Shown in pieces: positions 1 through 7,796 of a DNA stretch of 22,943 bases. The translations under genes and the position numbers were made by a program. The DNA lies in IMG/VR virus record IMGVR_UViG_3300047444_000593, positions 1 to 22,943 of that record; one strand, written 5' to 3'. The stretch's first letter is position 1. Every line of letters starts with the position of its first letter. Below the pieces are notes generated by a model. It did no database searches and was not told where the DNA came from. It saw nothing but the letters and a program-made list of their open reading frames with translations. The stretch comes from a virus.

Positions 1-2653
1 CCGTCAGCGTGGTCACCAGCAGGATGAACGGCTCCAGCAACCCGGGCAGGACCCCGATCACCGGGGACAGCGTCTCCCCAATCACCTGAGCCAGCACGGC
101 GATCACCGGGGCCAGCTGCTGGCAGAACGTGGACACCCCAGCCAGCAGGGGAGTCAGGATCGGCAGTGCCGCGGCGACCAGCTGCCCGATCACGCCGAGC
201 AGTGGGGCCGCCGCGACGGCCAGCGACGACAGGGCTTGAGCCGCCACCTGCAGCACGGGGCCGAGCGCGGCCAGCACGGTGGAGAGCGCGGGCCCGAGCG
301 CGGTGATCAGGGCCTGGATCCCGGGCGCCAGCGCGGAGATGACCGGGCCGAGCATCTGCAGCGCCTGCCCGAGCAGTGGAGCCGCGGTCGTCGCCAGCAG
401 CGACATCGTTTGGAACAGGGCCTGCAGGCCCTGCTGGACGGCCGGGCTGCCGAATGCCGCAGCCGCCGCCCCGGTGATCGTCTCCAGCGTGCTGATGAAA
501 CCGGCGCCATTCGCCTGGGCCGCGCCGAACACGTTGCTCACGATCGAGCCGACGTTGCCCAGCACCCGGCCCATCTGCGCGACCAGCTCGATGGCCTGCT
601 CGATGGACTGCTGCATGGCGCCCGAGTTGAACGACTCGGTCATCCGCTGCTGCACGCGGGTCAGCGCACCGCCGGCCGACGCCGACAGCCGATCGAAGCT
701 GGGGGCCGCTGCCGCGCCGACCTGCACCAGCCCCTGGATCACGGTGGCCGGCAGCTCGCTGAGGTGCGACAGGCCAGCCGACGCCGAGGCGAGCGCGCGC
801 CCGAGGGTGCCCGACTCGGCCAGCTCGGTGGCTGCCGTGCCGGTCTCCTTGGCCATGGTGTTCAGGTGCCCGGCGGCCGTCGTCAGCGCGCTGTGCAGCA
901 CCGGCAGGGTGGCGGTCGCGGTGGTCCGCAGGGTCTCGTCCAAGCCCTTGAACAGCTGCTGCTGCACGTCGAGTTTGAGGGCGTCCAGCTGGGGCTTGAG
1001 GCCGATCAGCTCCTGCACGAACGCGCGCGCCGACGGGGCCAGCTTGGCCATCGCCTCCGCCAGCGGGTCGACGGCTCCGGCCGCCCCGGCCGCCTGCTGA
1101 GCCAGAGCCTCCTGCGCGTCCGCGATCGAACGCAGCCCCTTTTCCGCGGTCTTCGCCTGCTCGGCCTGCGCGTCCGCCAGTGCCTGCCGGCGGTCGCCGA
1201 GTTCGCGCTCGGCCATCGCGACCCGGTCGGCGGCGGCGACCTGGGCGTCCGCGACGGCCTGTGTGCGGTCGCCGACTGTGCGGGTGGCGCTGTCGACCTT
1301 CTCCTGCGCGGTCACAACCCGCTGGCTGCCCTCGACGCCGGCGGCGTTGGCCTGCTCAACCTGGGCCTTGAGCCGGGCGTAGGCGATGCCCTGCTCATGC
1401 AGCCGCTGCGTCGCCTGGTCTAGCGCGAGGAGCGCGGCCGCCTTCTGCCGCTCCGTCGCGCTCGGGTCGGCCATGACCTTGTTGAGGGACTCCTGGGCCT
1501 CCTGCACCCGAAGCGTGTTCTCGCGCTGGTCGAGCCCCGAGTCGGTGAGCCGGTTGTTCAGGTCCTCCAGGTCCTGCGCGGCCCCCTTGCGGGCGTCGGC
1601 CAGCGCCTGCTGGGCGGACAACGCCGCCCTCTGCGCGTCCGTGAGCGACCGCTCCGCCTGCGCCACCGAACGGGCGGCCTGCACCTGCGCGTCCGCCGCC
1701 GCCTTCGTCGCGTCGCCCACCGACCGTTGGGCATCCGCTACCCGGCGCGCGGCCTGCTCGTTGGCGTCGGCGGCCTGCGTCATCGCGTCTTGCACCGCGC
1801 GCTGGGCCTTGGCCGCCTGCTGGGCCGCCCCGGCTGCCGCTGCGGCGCCGCCCTCCGCTGGGGCCCACGCCGCCTGCACGGCCGCCCCGATCCCGCGGGT
1901 GCCGATCTTGAGCGCACCGACCGCCGAGCCCACCGACAGGACGGCGGTAGCCGCGACCCCGGCGGCTGGCGCCATGTTGGCGAGCGCCGCAACGACGCCC
2001 GACAGCACGGGCACCAGCGCGCCAAGCGTGGCGGCCGTGGAAGCACCGGCAGCGGCCACCCCCGCCAGCGGCTGGACCGCGCCTGCCGCTCCCACCGCCA
2101 GCCGTTCCAGGCTCCGCCCAGCCCGGTCGGGACCGTCGGTGTCGCCGACGTGCTCGGCGACCTCATGCACAGCCTCCAGCTCGACGACGGCCTCGGTCGC
2201 ATCGACCTGGACCTCGATATCGGGCTCGACCTCATCGACCCGGCGCGCTGCCTCGCTGATCGCCGCGAGCGCTGCCGACGCCGCGCCGATCTGCGCCTGC
2301 ACCTCAACCGTGGGATGAGTCAGCGCCAGGCGCCCAAGGTGGGCCTCCAGCTGTTCCATCTCCTGGAGGGCCTTGGCGGTGGTGATGTCGACGCCGATGC
2401 GCTTGTCTGCGAGCGCCGCCAGCTTCCCGCGTAGCTCGGACAGCTCGCGGTCCACGGGGGACGTGTCGGCATTGACCTCGATCTCCGGCAGGGCCGCGAT
2501 CGCGACCCGGAGACGGTCGCGGATCGCATTGCCCAACCGCTCGCCGAGCGCGGTGCCTTGGCGCGTGGCGTCGGCCTGGGCACCTTCGAGCCCGCTCATG
2601 TCGATGTCCAGGCTGGTGACCAGCCGCGGCAGGTCGATCCGCTCTCCGGCCAT
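1..2653 (-). CDS. Tape measure protein (C-terminus beyond window)
   Basis: The frame is open from an ATG at 2653 to the window edge, giving 884 visible residues without a stop. AGGAGG lies 9 nt before the ATG. An N-terminal part (about residues 1-275) is followed by a long Ala/Gln/Asp-rich heptad region (about 278-514) with recurring ADAQ, AQAE and VGD units that should form coiled coil. After about residue 740 come repeated hydrophobic Leu/Ala/Pro segments. Length, Ala-rich helical repeats, late hydrophobic stretches and position directly after the tail assembly chaperone are the hallmarks of a siphovirus tape measure, which sets tail length and takes part in DNA passage. The family call rests on composition and synteny, not on a conserved motif. 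Full length is unknown because the gene continues left of base 1. Confidence 0.9.
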   Translation of the reverse strand, partial: MAGERIDLPRLVTSLDIDMSGLEGAQADATRQGTALGERLGNAIRDRLRVAIAALPEIEVNADTSPVDRELSELRGKLAALADKRIGVDITTAKALQEMEQLEAHLGRLALTHPTVEVQAQIGAASAALAAISEAARRVDEVEPDIEVQVDATEAVVELEAVHEVAEHVGDTDGPDRAGRSLERLAVGAAGAVQPLAGVAAAGASTAATLGALVPVLSGVVAALANMAPAAGVAATAVLSVGSAVGALKIGTRGIGAAVQAAWAPAEGGAAAAAGAAQQAAKAQRAVQDAMTQAADANEQAARRVADAQRSVGDATKAAADAQVQAARSVAQAERSLTDAQRAALSAQQALADARKGAAQDLEDLNNRLTDSGLDQRENTLRVQEAQESLNKVMADPSATERQKAAALLALDQATQRLHEQGIAYARLKAQVEQANAAGVEGSQRVVTAQEKVDSATRTVGDRTQAVADAQVAAADRVAMAERELGDRRQALADAQAEQAKTAEKGLRSIADAQEALAQQAAGAAGAVDPLAEAMAKLAPSARAFVQELIGLKPQLDALKLDVQQQLFKGLDETLRTTATATLPVLHSALTTAAGHLNTMAKETGTAATELAESGTLGRALASASAGLSHLSELPATVIQGLVQVGAAAAPSFDRLSASAGGALTRVQQRMTESFNSGAMQQSIEQAIELVAQMGRVLGNVGSIVSNVFGAAQANGAGFISTLETITGAAAAAFGSPAVQQGLQALFQTMSLLATTAAPLLGQALQMLGPVISALAPGIQALITALGPALSTVLAALGPVLQVAAQALSSLAVAAAPLLGVIGQLVAAALPILTPLLAGVSTFCQQLAPVIAVLAQVIGETLSPVIGVLPGLLEPFILLVTTLT

Positions 2654-2658
2654 CGGGG

Positions 2659-3311
2659 TCAGCCTCCTATCGGCATCTGGGCGAGGGCCATCAGGCCCTC
2701 GCGGGTGGCGTACATGCCCGGGTCGTCGTCGGGTTCGTCCTGCTCGACGGCACCGGTGGCGATGCGGTGCCGGTCGAGCAGGGCGTGCAGCAGGGCCGGG
2801 GACATTGCCCAGAACTCGCCCTCAGTGCGGCGGAGTTGGACGGTCCCGATGTAGATCAGGTCAGCCCAGGAGATCCGGTCGTCTCCGGGCTGCTGCCGTT
2901 TCCCGGGCTGCCGGCACCGAACGCCTCGACGAGGGAGGTCTGCATCGCGGTGGCGTACTCGCGGATGAGCTGGGGAGCGAGGAGGTCGCCGAGGTCGCGC
3001 CCATCGGACGACCGCTTGTAGACGATCTCCTCGACGGTGCGGGCGCCTGCGGCGTCGACTCGGTGGCGGACATGCGCGGTGAACCCGCCATCCGGGTTGA
3101 CGAGTCCGGCGCCGAGCAGGTCCATCAGCGGGCCGAACGCGGCGCCGTCGCCGGTCTGGTCGATGGCGCTCTGAATGCCGGAGACGGAGCCGAAGCGCTG
3201 CTCCAGCAGGGCCAGGCTGCGGAAGGAGTACCGCAGCCCGGCCGCGCTGCCGTCTGCCAGCGTGATGTCGATGGGCTGGACCAGGGCCGCGGCGGGCGTG
3301 AGAAAGCTCAT
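2659..3311 (-). CDS. Tail assembly chaperone, long form made by -1 frameshift
   Basis: Translation starts at ATG 3311 and reads 138 codons through AAC (2900-2898). It then slips back one base and continues 79 codons to a TGA at 2661-2659, giving a 217-aa fusion. The second part contains ISWADLIYIG, then TEGEFWAMSPALLHALLDRH, which resembles the Trp/Phe-containing C-terminal half (gpT-like) of tail chaperones. The short and long forms correspond to lambda gpG and gpGT; they coat the tape measure and recruit tail-tube subunits. The stop lies 5 nt before the tape measure ATG. The frameshift signal is described at 2862-2904. The -1 frame has no convincing independent start placed for a separate gene, which favours the fusion. 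Confidence 0.85.
2856..3311 (-). CDS. Tail assembly chaperone, short form (gpG-like)
   Basis: The zero-frame product is 151 aa from ATG 3311 (AGGGGA about 9 nt upstream) to TGA 2858-2856. It starts MSFLTPAAAL and carries a segment YSFRSLALLEQRFGSVSGIQ typical of the small acidic/helical tail chaperones encoded between the major tail protein and the tape measure. It lies 43 nt downstream of the major tail protein stop. Most ribosomes are expected to make this form, and a minority the 217-aa fusion. The last 13 residues, after the slippery site, are low in complexity and probably not conserved, as expected when the zero frame only needs to terminate. Confidence 0.88.
   Translation of the reverse strand: MSFLTPAAALVQPIDITLADGSAAGLRYSFRSLALLEQRFGSVSGIQSAIDQTGDGAAFGPLMDLLGAGLVNPDGGFTAHVRHRVDAAGARTVEEIVYKRSSDGRDLGDLLAPQLIREYATAMQTSLVEAFGAGSPGNGSSPETTGSPGLT
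2862..2904 (-). promoter_or_regulatory. Programmed -1 ribosomal frameshift signal
   Basis: On the minus strand the heptamer G GGA AAC (2904-2898) is in the X XXY YYZ phase of the chaperone frame. A 5-nt spacer (2897-2893) follows. Then comes a stem: CAGCCCGGAGA (2892-2882), an 8-nt loop (2881-2874), TCTCC (2873-2869), one bulged T (2868) and GGGCTG (2867-2862). This makes 11 paired bases with a single bulge. Slippery site, spacer length and stem match the classical architecture. The reading frame reached is the one that encodes the gpT-like part. Confidence 0.88.
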
Positions 3312-3354
3312 GTGGGTGTCCCCTGGGGTGAGATGGGTGGGAGGTGGCCGGGCG

Positions 3355-3924
3355 CTACGGGATGGCGACGGCGGTCTCGTTGAGGGTGATGCTCAGCCAC
3401 TTGCCGGTGCTGGCGAGCGGCACGGCGGAGACCTCGAAGCTCGGGATGCGGTAGTCGTCCTGCGCGAACCCGAGGTCGGGGAACTTCGAGAGCATGCACT
3501 TGGAGAGGGTGACGTGGACGTCCCCTCCGATCAGGCTGGAGCCGCCGGGCGGGGTGACGCCCTCGATCTTGAAGTAGGTCGGCGCGCTGGTGCTCGTCAG
3601 CTCCCAGACGGCCTTCTGCGCCGGGGTCGCGCCGGAGTCGGTCACGGCCCCGCCGAGCATCGCCGCGAGCGCGTCGAGGCTGAGCAGGGCGTGCTTCGCG
3701 GAGGCGGTGACCCCGTCGATGTAGCTGCTGGTGTCCAGCAGGGTGTTGTCGCCACGCAGGGTCTTCGACTGGATGGAGCCGGAGATGGCCAGCTCCTGGA
3801 TACCCGGGATGTCGATGCTGGTCGCGGCGTACGTGGCGGTACCGCCGACCGGGTCGCTGGTGAGTGCGGTGATCTTGCAGTCGACGATGCTGAACAGCTT
3901 CGTCACGTGGGAGAGGCCAGCCAT
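3355..3924 (-). CDS. Major tail protein (tail tube subunit)
   Basis: The product is 189 aa from ATG 3924, with GAAGGGAA just upstream, to TAG 3357-3355. It is beta-rich and begins MAGLSHVTKLFSIVDCKITA. The sequence has the tail-tube pattern of a short N-terminus, alternating Thr/Val/Ile strands, and segments such as TYFKIEGVTPPGG and PSFEVSAVPLASTGKWLSIT. The gene sits between head-tail joining genes and the tail chaperone, where siphoviruses encode the subunit that stacks in hexameric rings to form the tube. There is no obvious Ig-like C-terminal extension. The assignment is by synteny and fold-like composition; it could not be checked by alignment here. Confidence 0.82.
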   Translation of the reverse strand: MAGLSHVTKLFSIVDCKITALTSDPVGGTATYAATSIDIPGIQELAISGSIQSKTLRGDNTLLDTSSYIDGVTASAKHALLSLDALAAMLGGAVTDSGATPAQKAVWELTSTSAPTYFKIEGVTPPGGSSLIGGDVHVTLSKCMLSKFPDLGFAQDDYRIPSFEVSAVPLASTGKWLSITLNETAVAIP

Positions 3925-3925
3925 G

Positions 3926-4450
3926 TCAGTTCCCTTCGGGGTCGGTCTCGGCCGGCTGGCCGAGGGTGGGCGGAGTGGTCGGCGGGCTCGCCGGGTCCGG
4001 GTCGTCCTGGACCGGCGCCTCCTCGGCGGACGCCGGGGCGGGCTGCAGGAGTCCGAGGTCGGTCTGCATGTCGCGGATGGTCAGGCGCACAGCGGCCGGC
4101 CACTCCTTCGCGGCGTCGTACCGCTCGCTGCCGGCCTGCCACGGCAGCCATCCGCCCCACACGTACTGGCTGGTGCCGGGCAGCCCGGGCGGGCCCGGGA
4201 TGCCGAGCGCACCGGTCTTCCCCGCGTACCAGGCCGGCAGGCGCCACGCGGGCCACGTCGGGTCCATGTGCGCCGGGTCGGCGGGGTGCCACCAGCCCTG
4301 TGCCTCGACCAGCTCGCGGGGGTACCAGGTCTGGCCGTCGGGGGTGGGTTCGGCGACGGGGCCGGTCGGCGTCGGGTCGGTGGGGGTGCCGCCGGTGCCG
4401 GTGCCGGTGCCGGTGCCTGGCTCGGCGGGGTCGGTGGTGGGGGTGGTCAT
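3926..4450 (-). CDS. Pro/Gly-rich unknown protein in the tail operon
   Basis: The product is 174 aa. ATG 4450 shares its A with the preceding gene's TGA, which decides the start over a TTG one codon upstream. Three parts are visible: an N-terminal Thr/Pro/Gly tail with a (GT)n run coded by tandem hexamers (4394-4417); a Trp-rich middle (residues about 40-110) with WYPRELVEAQGWWHP and a short collagen-like GIPGPPGLPG; and an acidic Pro-rich C-terminus. The Trp-rich middle looks like the folded part. It lies between tail terminator and major tail protein, so a virion or tail-associated role is likely, but I recognise no family. The stop is 1 nt before the major tail protein ATG. Confidence 0.72.
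   Translation of the reverse strand: MTTPTTDPAEPGTGTGTGTGGTPTDPTPTGPVAEPTPDGQTWYPRELVEAQGWWHPADPAHMDPTWPAWRLPAWYAGKTGALGIPGPPGLPGTSQYVWGGWLPWQAGSERYDAAKEWPAAVRLTIRDMQTDLGLLQPAPASAEEAPVQDDPDPASPPTTPPTLGQPAETDPEGN
4394..4417. repeat. Four tandem GGTGCC hexamers in coding sequence
   Basis: Four exact head-to-tail copies of GGTGCC (plus strand) encode a Gly-Thr repeat near the N-terminus of the 174-aa tail-operon protein. The unit is two codons, so gain or loss of a copy would keep the frame and change only tail length. Confidence 0.9.
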
Positions 4451-4890
4451 CAACTGCCCTTCTGGAGAGTGCGGGTGACCGTGACAGTGATCACGTGGCG
4501 GGCGATGTTCTCGGTGATCGGCTCGCGGTGCGCGGCCGTGAACTGCACCGCGTCGATGTCACTGCTGCCGGGCCCAGGCACGACAGGCTGCGAGCACAGC
4601 CACATGACTCGCTCGGCGAGCTGGTAGTCCTCGGTGTTCGGCGCGCCGCCGCCGGCCTGTGTGCGGGCCTGCTGGACGACGTCGACCTGCACCAGCTCTT
4701 GGATGGTGACGACCCGGTTGGGGTCGCCGTAGTCGCCGTTCGCCGTGGGGTGGGGGGCGTAGTTGGTGCCCTCCTGCACGACGACGTACGGCAGCGGCTG
4801 TCCCTCGGCGGGGCCGTCGCGGAACACCGGCACGCCGTCGAGGAGCGGGGCCAGGTAGGCGCGGAACGATCCGGCCGTGGTGGCGGCCAT
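4450..4890 (-). CDS. Tail terminator / minor tail protein (gpU-like position)
   Basis: The product is 146 aa from ATG 4890 (ATGA overlap with the upstream stop) to TGA 4452-4450. It begins MAATTAGSFRAYLAPLLDGV and contains PLPYVVVQEGTNY followed later by RVVTIQELVQVDVVQQ. This 'modest N-terminal helix, PYVVV strand, then strands for hexamer packing' pattern is common in phage tail terminator/completion proteins of about 130-150 aa. Its place after a gp10-like protein and before the tail tube agrees with a protein that caps the tail at the head end. The frame is open further upstream to 5325, but that extension lies wholly inside the gp10-like gene and is rejected. Confidence 0.72.
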   Translation of the reverse strand: MAATTAGSFRAYLAPLLDGVPVFRDGPAEGQPLPYVVVQEGTNYAPHPTANGDYGDPNRVVTIQELVQVDVVQQARTQAGGGAPNTEDYQLAERVMWLCSQPVVPGPGSSDIDAVQFTAAHREPITENIARHVITVTVTRTLQKGS

Positions 4891-5318
4891 CAGCGGATGC
4901 CCTTCGCGTGCTGGCGGAGGAACGTCTCCGCCATGGCGACGGCCGGCCGCATGAACGGCTGGGCCCGGGTGCCGGGGTGGTTGACCCGGGCGACCGGGTG
5001 CGCGGCCCCCGGCCAGAACAGGGCCTTCTTGTCCTTGGGGACGATGACGTGCGGCGCGGTCCCGTACTCGACGTCCGTCGCGTACGTCACGTTGGTGCCG
5101 ATCGTCACGCTGAACCGGAACCGGCTGCCGGACGGCACCGCGACGATGCTCGACCGCAGCCGCCCCGTGTCGACCGCGCACAGCGACTTGGCGTGGTTGA
5201 CCATGTCGTTCGCGGCCCGCTGGGTTGCCTCCCGTGCAGCGCCTGACAGCCGGTCCAGCGTGGCGCGGAGGGCGCCCTGGAACTCGGTGCTGCGGACGGT
5301 GTAGTGGATGCCGGCCAT
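4890..5318 (-). CDS. HK97 gp10-like head-tail joining protein
   Basis: The product is 142 aa. ATG 5318 overlaps the upstream TGA (5320-5318), and the stop overlaps the next ATG. The sequence shows an N-terminal helix (LDRLSGAAREATQRAANDM), then KSLCAVDTGRLRSSI. This matches the strongly conserved 'vDTGrLr(s)Si' motif of the HK97 gp10 / phage protein family that sits at the head-tail interface. It continues with VEYGTAPHVI, another typical element, and a C-terminal NHPGTRAQPFMRPA segment equivalent to the common 'hpGt.a.PFlrpA' ending. This is one of the clearest calls in the tail-joining block. Confidence 0.9.
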   Translation of the reverse strand: MAGIHYTVRSTEFQGALRATLDRLSGAAREATQRAANDMVNHAKSLCAVDTGRLRSSIVAVPSGSRFRFSVTIGTNVTYATDVEYGTAPHVIVPKDKKALFWPGAAHPVARVNHPGTRAQPFMRPAVAMAETFLRQHAKGIR

Positions 5319-5998
5319 CACGCACCTCCGATCAGCTGGTGGTGGTTGAGGTAGGGGGCGAGGAGGACGTCCGCCGTCACCACGCCAGTGCCGGAGCGCG
5401 GCGGCGCCGCGCCGTCCTCCGCCCCAGCGGGCTCGATGACGACGTTGTTGCCTTCGTCGTCCACCTGCAGCCCGCCGGGGGCGATGCCTCCGCCCGGGGT
5501 GCCCTGTCCCGTCGTGACGGCCTGCACCCACGCCGCGACCTGGGCCGTCGCCAGGGCAACCCCGGGCGGAGGAGTCTCGTAGCCGTACGATCCGGCCACC
5601 GACGCCGTGGTGCCCCAGCGGCGCCACAGGTTCGGCCAGCCGCCGGAGTACGACTCCGCGCCGACGACCAGGTCATCCCAGCCGCACAGCGCCAGCTGCA
5701 CCGCGTCCACGCCACCGAGCGTCGCCGAGCTGGTGACCCGGTACGCGGACGGCGGGACGACGTAGTCGGTCGTCCCGGGCCCGGCGGACAGGGTGACCGT
5801 CGCCACGGTGCGGACGCGCCGGGGCAGCAGGATGCGCGCATCCGCACCGACCTCACCCACCACGGTCAGGTCGGTCGGCTCGAAGCACTGCTGCGTGTAG
5901 GCGTCCACCCGCTGCTGGGCGGCGAGGATCCACCCGATGACCTCCGGGTCGGTGCCGATGCAGCCTGCGGCGCGGGCCTGGGCGACGGTGCAGTACAC
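5318..5998 (-). CDS. Head-tail connector protein (gp6-like)
   Basis: The product is 226 aa from GTG 5998, with GAGGAGG 11 nt upstream, to TGA 5320-5318. The N-terminus MYCTVAQARAAGCIGTDPEV followed by WILAAQQRVDAYTQQ is the helical beginning usual for adaptor/connector proteins that attach under the portal. The middle is beta-rich (VTLSAGPGTTDYVVPPSAYR), and a second helical segment follows at VALATAQVAAWVQAV. Its length is near the upper end for the gp6-like family. It directly precedes the gp10-like gene with an overlapping stop and start. It could also be described as a generic head-tail adaptor; the call rests on motif pattern and gene order. Confidence 0.78.
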   Translation of the reverse strand: MYCTVAQARAAGCIGTDPEVIGWILAAQQRVDAYTQQCFEPTDLTVVGEVGADARILLPRRVRTVATVTLSAGPGTTDYVVPPSAYRVTSSATLGGVDAVQLALCGWDDLVVGAESYSGGWPNLWRRWGTTASVAGSYGYETPPPGVALATAQVAAWVQAVTTGQGTPGGGIAPGGLQVDDEGNNVVIEPAGAEDGAAPPRSGTGVVTADVLLAPYLNHHQLIGGA

Positions 5999-6004
5999 GA
6001 GGGG

Positions 6005-6268
6005 TCAGGCCTCCTCGGGGGCGTCAGCGGCCGTCAGCGCGCACATGACGCCGTCGGTGACGGTCGTCCCGGCGACGCAGTGCTGTACGGCGCCGCCGCC
6101 GGGGTGGGTGGTGTAGGCGGGCCCGGTGACTCCGCCGTCGGAGTGGAGGGCCTGGTAGGCGTCAGTCGGGGCGGGTCGGCCGACCTCGAAGCCGACCAGG
6201 CTGATCCGCTCCGGGCCCGCCGGGGTCTGCTCGGCGGCCGGCTCAACGGCGGTGGCCTTGGTAGCCAT
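6005..6268 (-). CDS. Small unknown protein in head operon
   Basis: The product is 87 aa from ATG 6268, which overlaps the TGA of the preceding gene (6270-6268), to TGA 6007-6005. The first 20 residues are Ala/Glu/Pro-rich and probably flexible. The rest (ERISLVGFEVGRPAPTD onward) has a few strands and two Cys (CVAG, MCAL). I recognise no domain. Tight overlap on both sides shows it is co-translated with the head genes, so a small virion or assembly role is plausible but unproved. Confidence 0.7.
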   Translation of the reverse strand: MATKATAVEPAAEQTPAGPERISLVGFEVGRPAPTDAYQALHSDGGVTGPAYTTHPGGGAVQHCVAGTTVTDGVMCALTAADAPEEA

Positions 6269-6483
6269 CAGCTACCTCCGATCACGCCGCGGGTCCGCAG
6301 GGCGGCCAGCAGTGCGTTGAACTCGGCCTGGGTGGGCGCGGCAGCCGAGTTGTTGACCACGGGCAAGGTGGTGCCGGACAGCAGCGCGGTGCCGCCGGCC
6401 ACGACCTGCACATCGACGGTGACCTGCCCGGAGCGGACGGTGCCGCCCTTGGTGAGGTTCACCTGCATCGGGACGCCGGCCAT
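6268..6483 (-). CDS. Small head-fiber-like / decoration protein
   Basis: The product is 71 aa. ATG 6483 overlaps the TAA of the major capsid gene. A beta-type N-terminal part (VNLTKGGTVRSGQVTVDVQV) is followed by AAPTQAEFNALLAALRTRGVI. This ending, 'TQAEFNaLLaaLRaaGvI', is characteristic of small head-fiber-type proteins encoded directly after capsid genes, where it forms a short trimerising helix. The product probably decorates the capsid surface. It is shorter than many family members. Identification is from motif memory plus position, so moderate confidence. Confidence 0.65.
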   Translation of the reverse strand: MAGVPMQVNLTKGGTVRSGQVTVDVQVVAGGTALLSGTTLPVVNNSAAAPTQAEFNALLAALRTRGVIGGS

Positions 6484-7796
6484 TACGGCAGCGCCTGGAA
6501 CGTGACCTTGGTGAACGCGGCCGGGGTGTGAACCGCCACGTTCGCCCTGCGCTCGGCCAGGATCACCAGGGTGTTGGCGATGAAGAAGTCCGCGTGACTA
6601 TCGCTCATCAGGATGGTGACGCCCTGCCGCTCCCACAGCGTCGCACCCATGCGGAACCCGCCCATCAGTGCGGTGCCCGCAGCCATGGCCACGGTGGTGA
6701 CGACCGTCAGCCCCCAGATCCTCGGCGGGCCGCCGGCGTCCTGGACGTTGGCGATGACGCGGAACTCGCCGGTGGCCGTGGTGTCGAGCTCGATGTCCTG
6801 CCAGTCCGACGGGTTGAGCACGACGGCGTCCGGCGGGTAGAGCGCCAGCTCCTGGACGGTCCTGGCCTTCCTGACCGTGATGAGCTTGGCGTCGGTGTTC
6901 CCGGACGGTGGCTGGTAGGCGTTGATGCCGGACGTGGTGAGGATGCCCTGCATCTGGGTGGTGCCGTTGCCGGTGAGGATCTCCCGGTCCATCTTGAAGT
7001 CGAGGCCGTACGTCAGCCGGCCGTTGATGTAGCCGACCAGCTGCCCGTTGTCGTCGGCGGCCTGCCGGGTGATCGGCACCCAGTGGGCGACCGTCTTCAG
7101 CGACGTGGTGATCAGATCGAACTGGAACGGGCCGCTCATCGGCTTGTTGGTGCCCTCCGGCACCACGGCGGCCTTGTTCCACGTGCCGGAGCCGGTGACC
7201 GGGCCGGACACGTCCCGCATGTACTCCAGGGTGGTGCCGTCCGAGGTCTGCCTGTCGAGGAGGTTGGCGATCAGCAGCGGGTAGTCGGGGTTCTGGGGGA
7301 TGACCCCCGGCTGCCGCTGGTTCTGCTTGAGCGGGGTGGCGGTGGTGACGGTGCCGGCCGGGGCGTCGCGGTGCTCGATGGCGATCTTGCCGACCATGCC
7401 CTGCGCCCGGTAGTGCTGCAGAGCGGCGGATCGGACGAACGCCTCGGCAGCGCTCACGGCGGGGTGCTGGCCGTCGTCGGGCTGCTGGCCGGGCTGCACC
7501 CGGGTGCCGGTGCCCTGCGGGGCGTCCGGCAGGGCGGCGGCCTGGAGGGCGCGGAGTCGGGCGTCGCGTTGCTGGGCCTGCTCGATCTGGCCGGTGATCT
7601 GGTCGGCGCGGGCGAGCAGCTCGTCCATGTCGCCGGAGTACGTGTCGTCGGCGAGGAGGCGGAGCACCTCGTCGCGCTGCTCGGTGAGCGTCGGCGCGCC
7701 ACCGGCGATGGGGTAGATCGGGTAGCGGCGGGTGGGGTCCTCGCCCCGGTGCGGCCGGCCCTTGCGGGTGCCGATCGCGCGGCGGGTGTTGCTCAT
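6483..7796 (-). CDS. Major capsid protein, HK97 fold with N-terminal delta domain
   Basis: The product is 437 aa from ATG 7796 (AGAGGA upstream) to TAA 6485-6483. Residues about 30-120 form a charged helical region (LTEQRDEVLRLLADDTY, ARADQITGQIEQAQQRDARL) typical of the HK97 delta/scaffolding domain that the prohead protease removes. The mature part shows family landmarks: EGTNKPMSGPFQFDLITTSL (E-loop/P-domain start), VAHWVPITRQAADD, MDREILTGNGTTQMQGIL and PDAVVLNPSDWQDIEL. No separate scaffold gene is present, agreeing with a fused scaffold. A start at 7892 is possible by frame but has no matching ribosome site and would add an Arg/Thr-rich tail unlike the family. Confidence 0.95.
   Translation of the reverse strand: MSNTRRAIGTRKGRPHRGEDPTRRYPIYPIAGGAPTLTEQRDEVLRLLADDTYSGDMDELLARADQITGQIEQAQQRDARLRALQAAALPDAPQGTGTRVQPGQQPDDGQHPAVSAAEAFVRSAALQHYRAQGMVGKIAIEHRDAPAGTVTTATPLKQNQRQPGVIPQNPDYPLLIANLLDRQTSDGTTLEYMRDVSGPVTGSGTWNKAAVVPEGTNKPMSGPFQFDLITTSLKTVAHWVPITRQAADDNGQLVGYINGRLTYGLDFKMDREILTGNGTTQMQGILTTSGINAYQPPSGNTDAKLITVRKARTVQELALYPPDAVVLNPSDWQDIELDTTATGEFRVIANVQDAGGPPRIWGLTVVTTVAMAAGTALMGGFRMGATLWERQGVTILMSDSHADFFIANTLVILAERRANVAVHTPAAFTKVTFQALP

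Noticed and set aside
236-2434. Plus-strand frames across the tape measure region
   Set aside because: Shadow frames of the Ala-rich coiled-coil gene. They have low complexity, no ribosome sites and no recognisable motif.
3175-5304. Very long open frame on the plus strand (709 codons), opposite the tail genes
   Set aside because: It lies antisense to five well-supported genes with family motifs and tight overlaps. Its composition (Arg/Gly/Val runs) is what third-position GC bias produces on the opposite strand.
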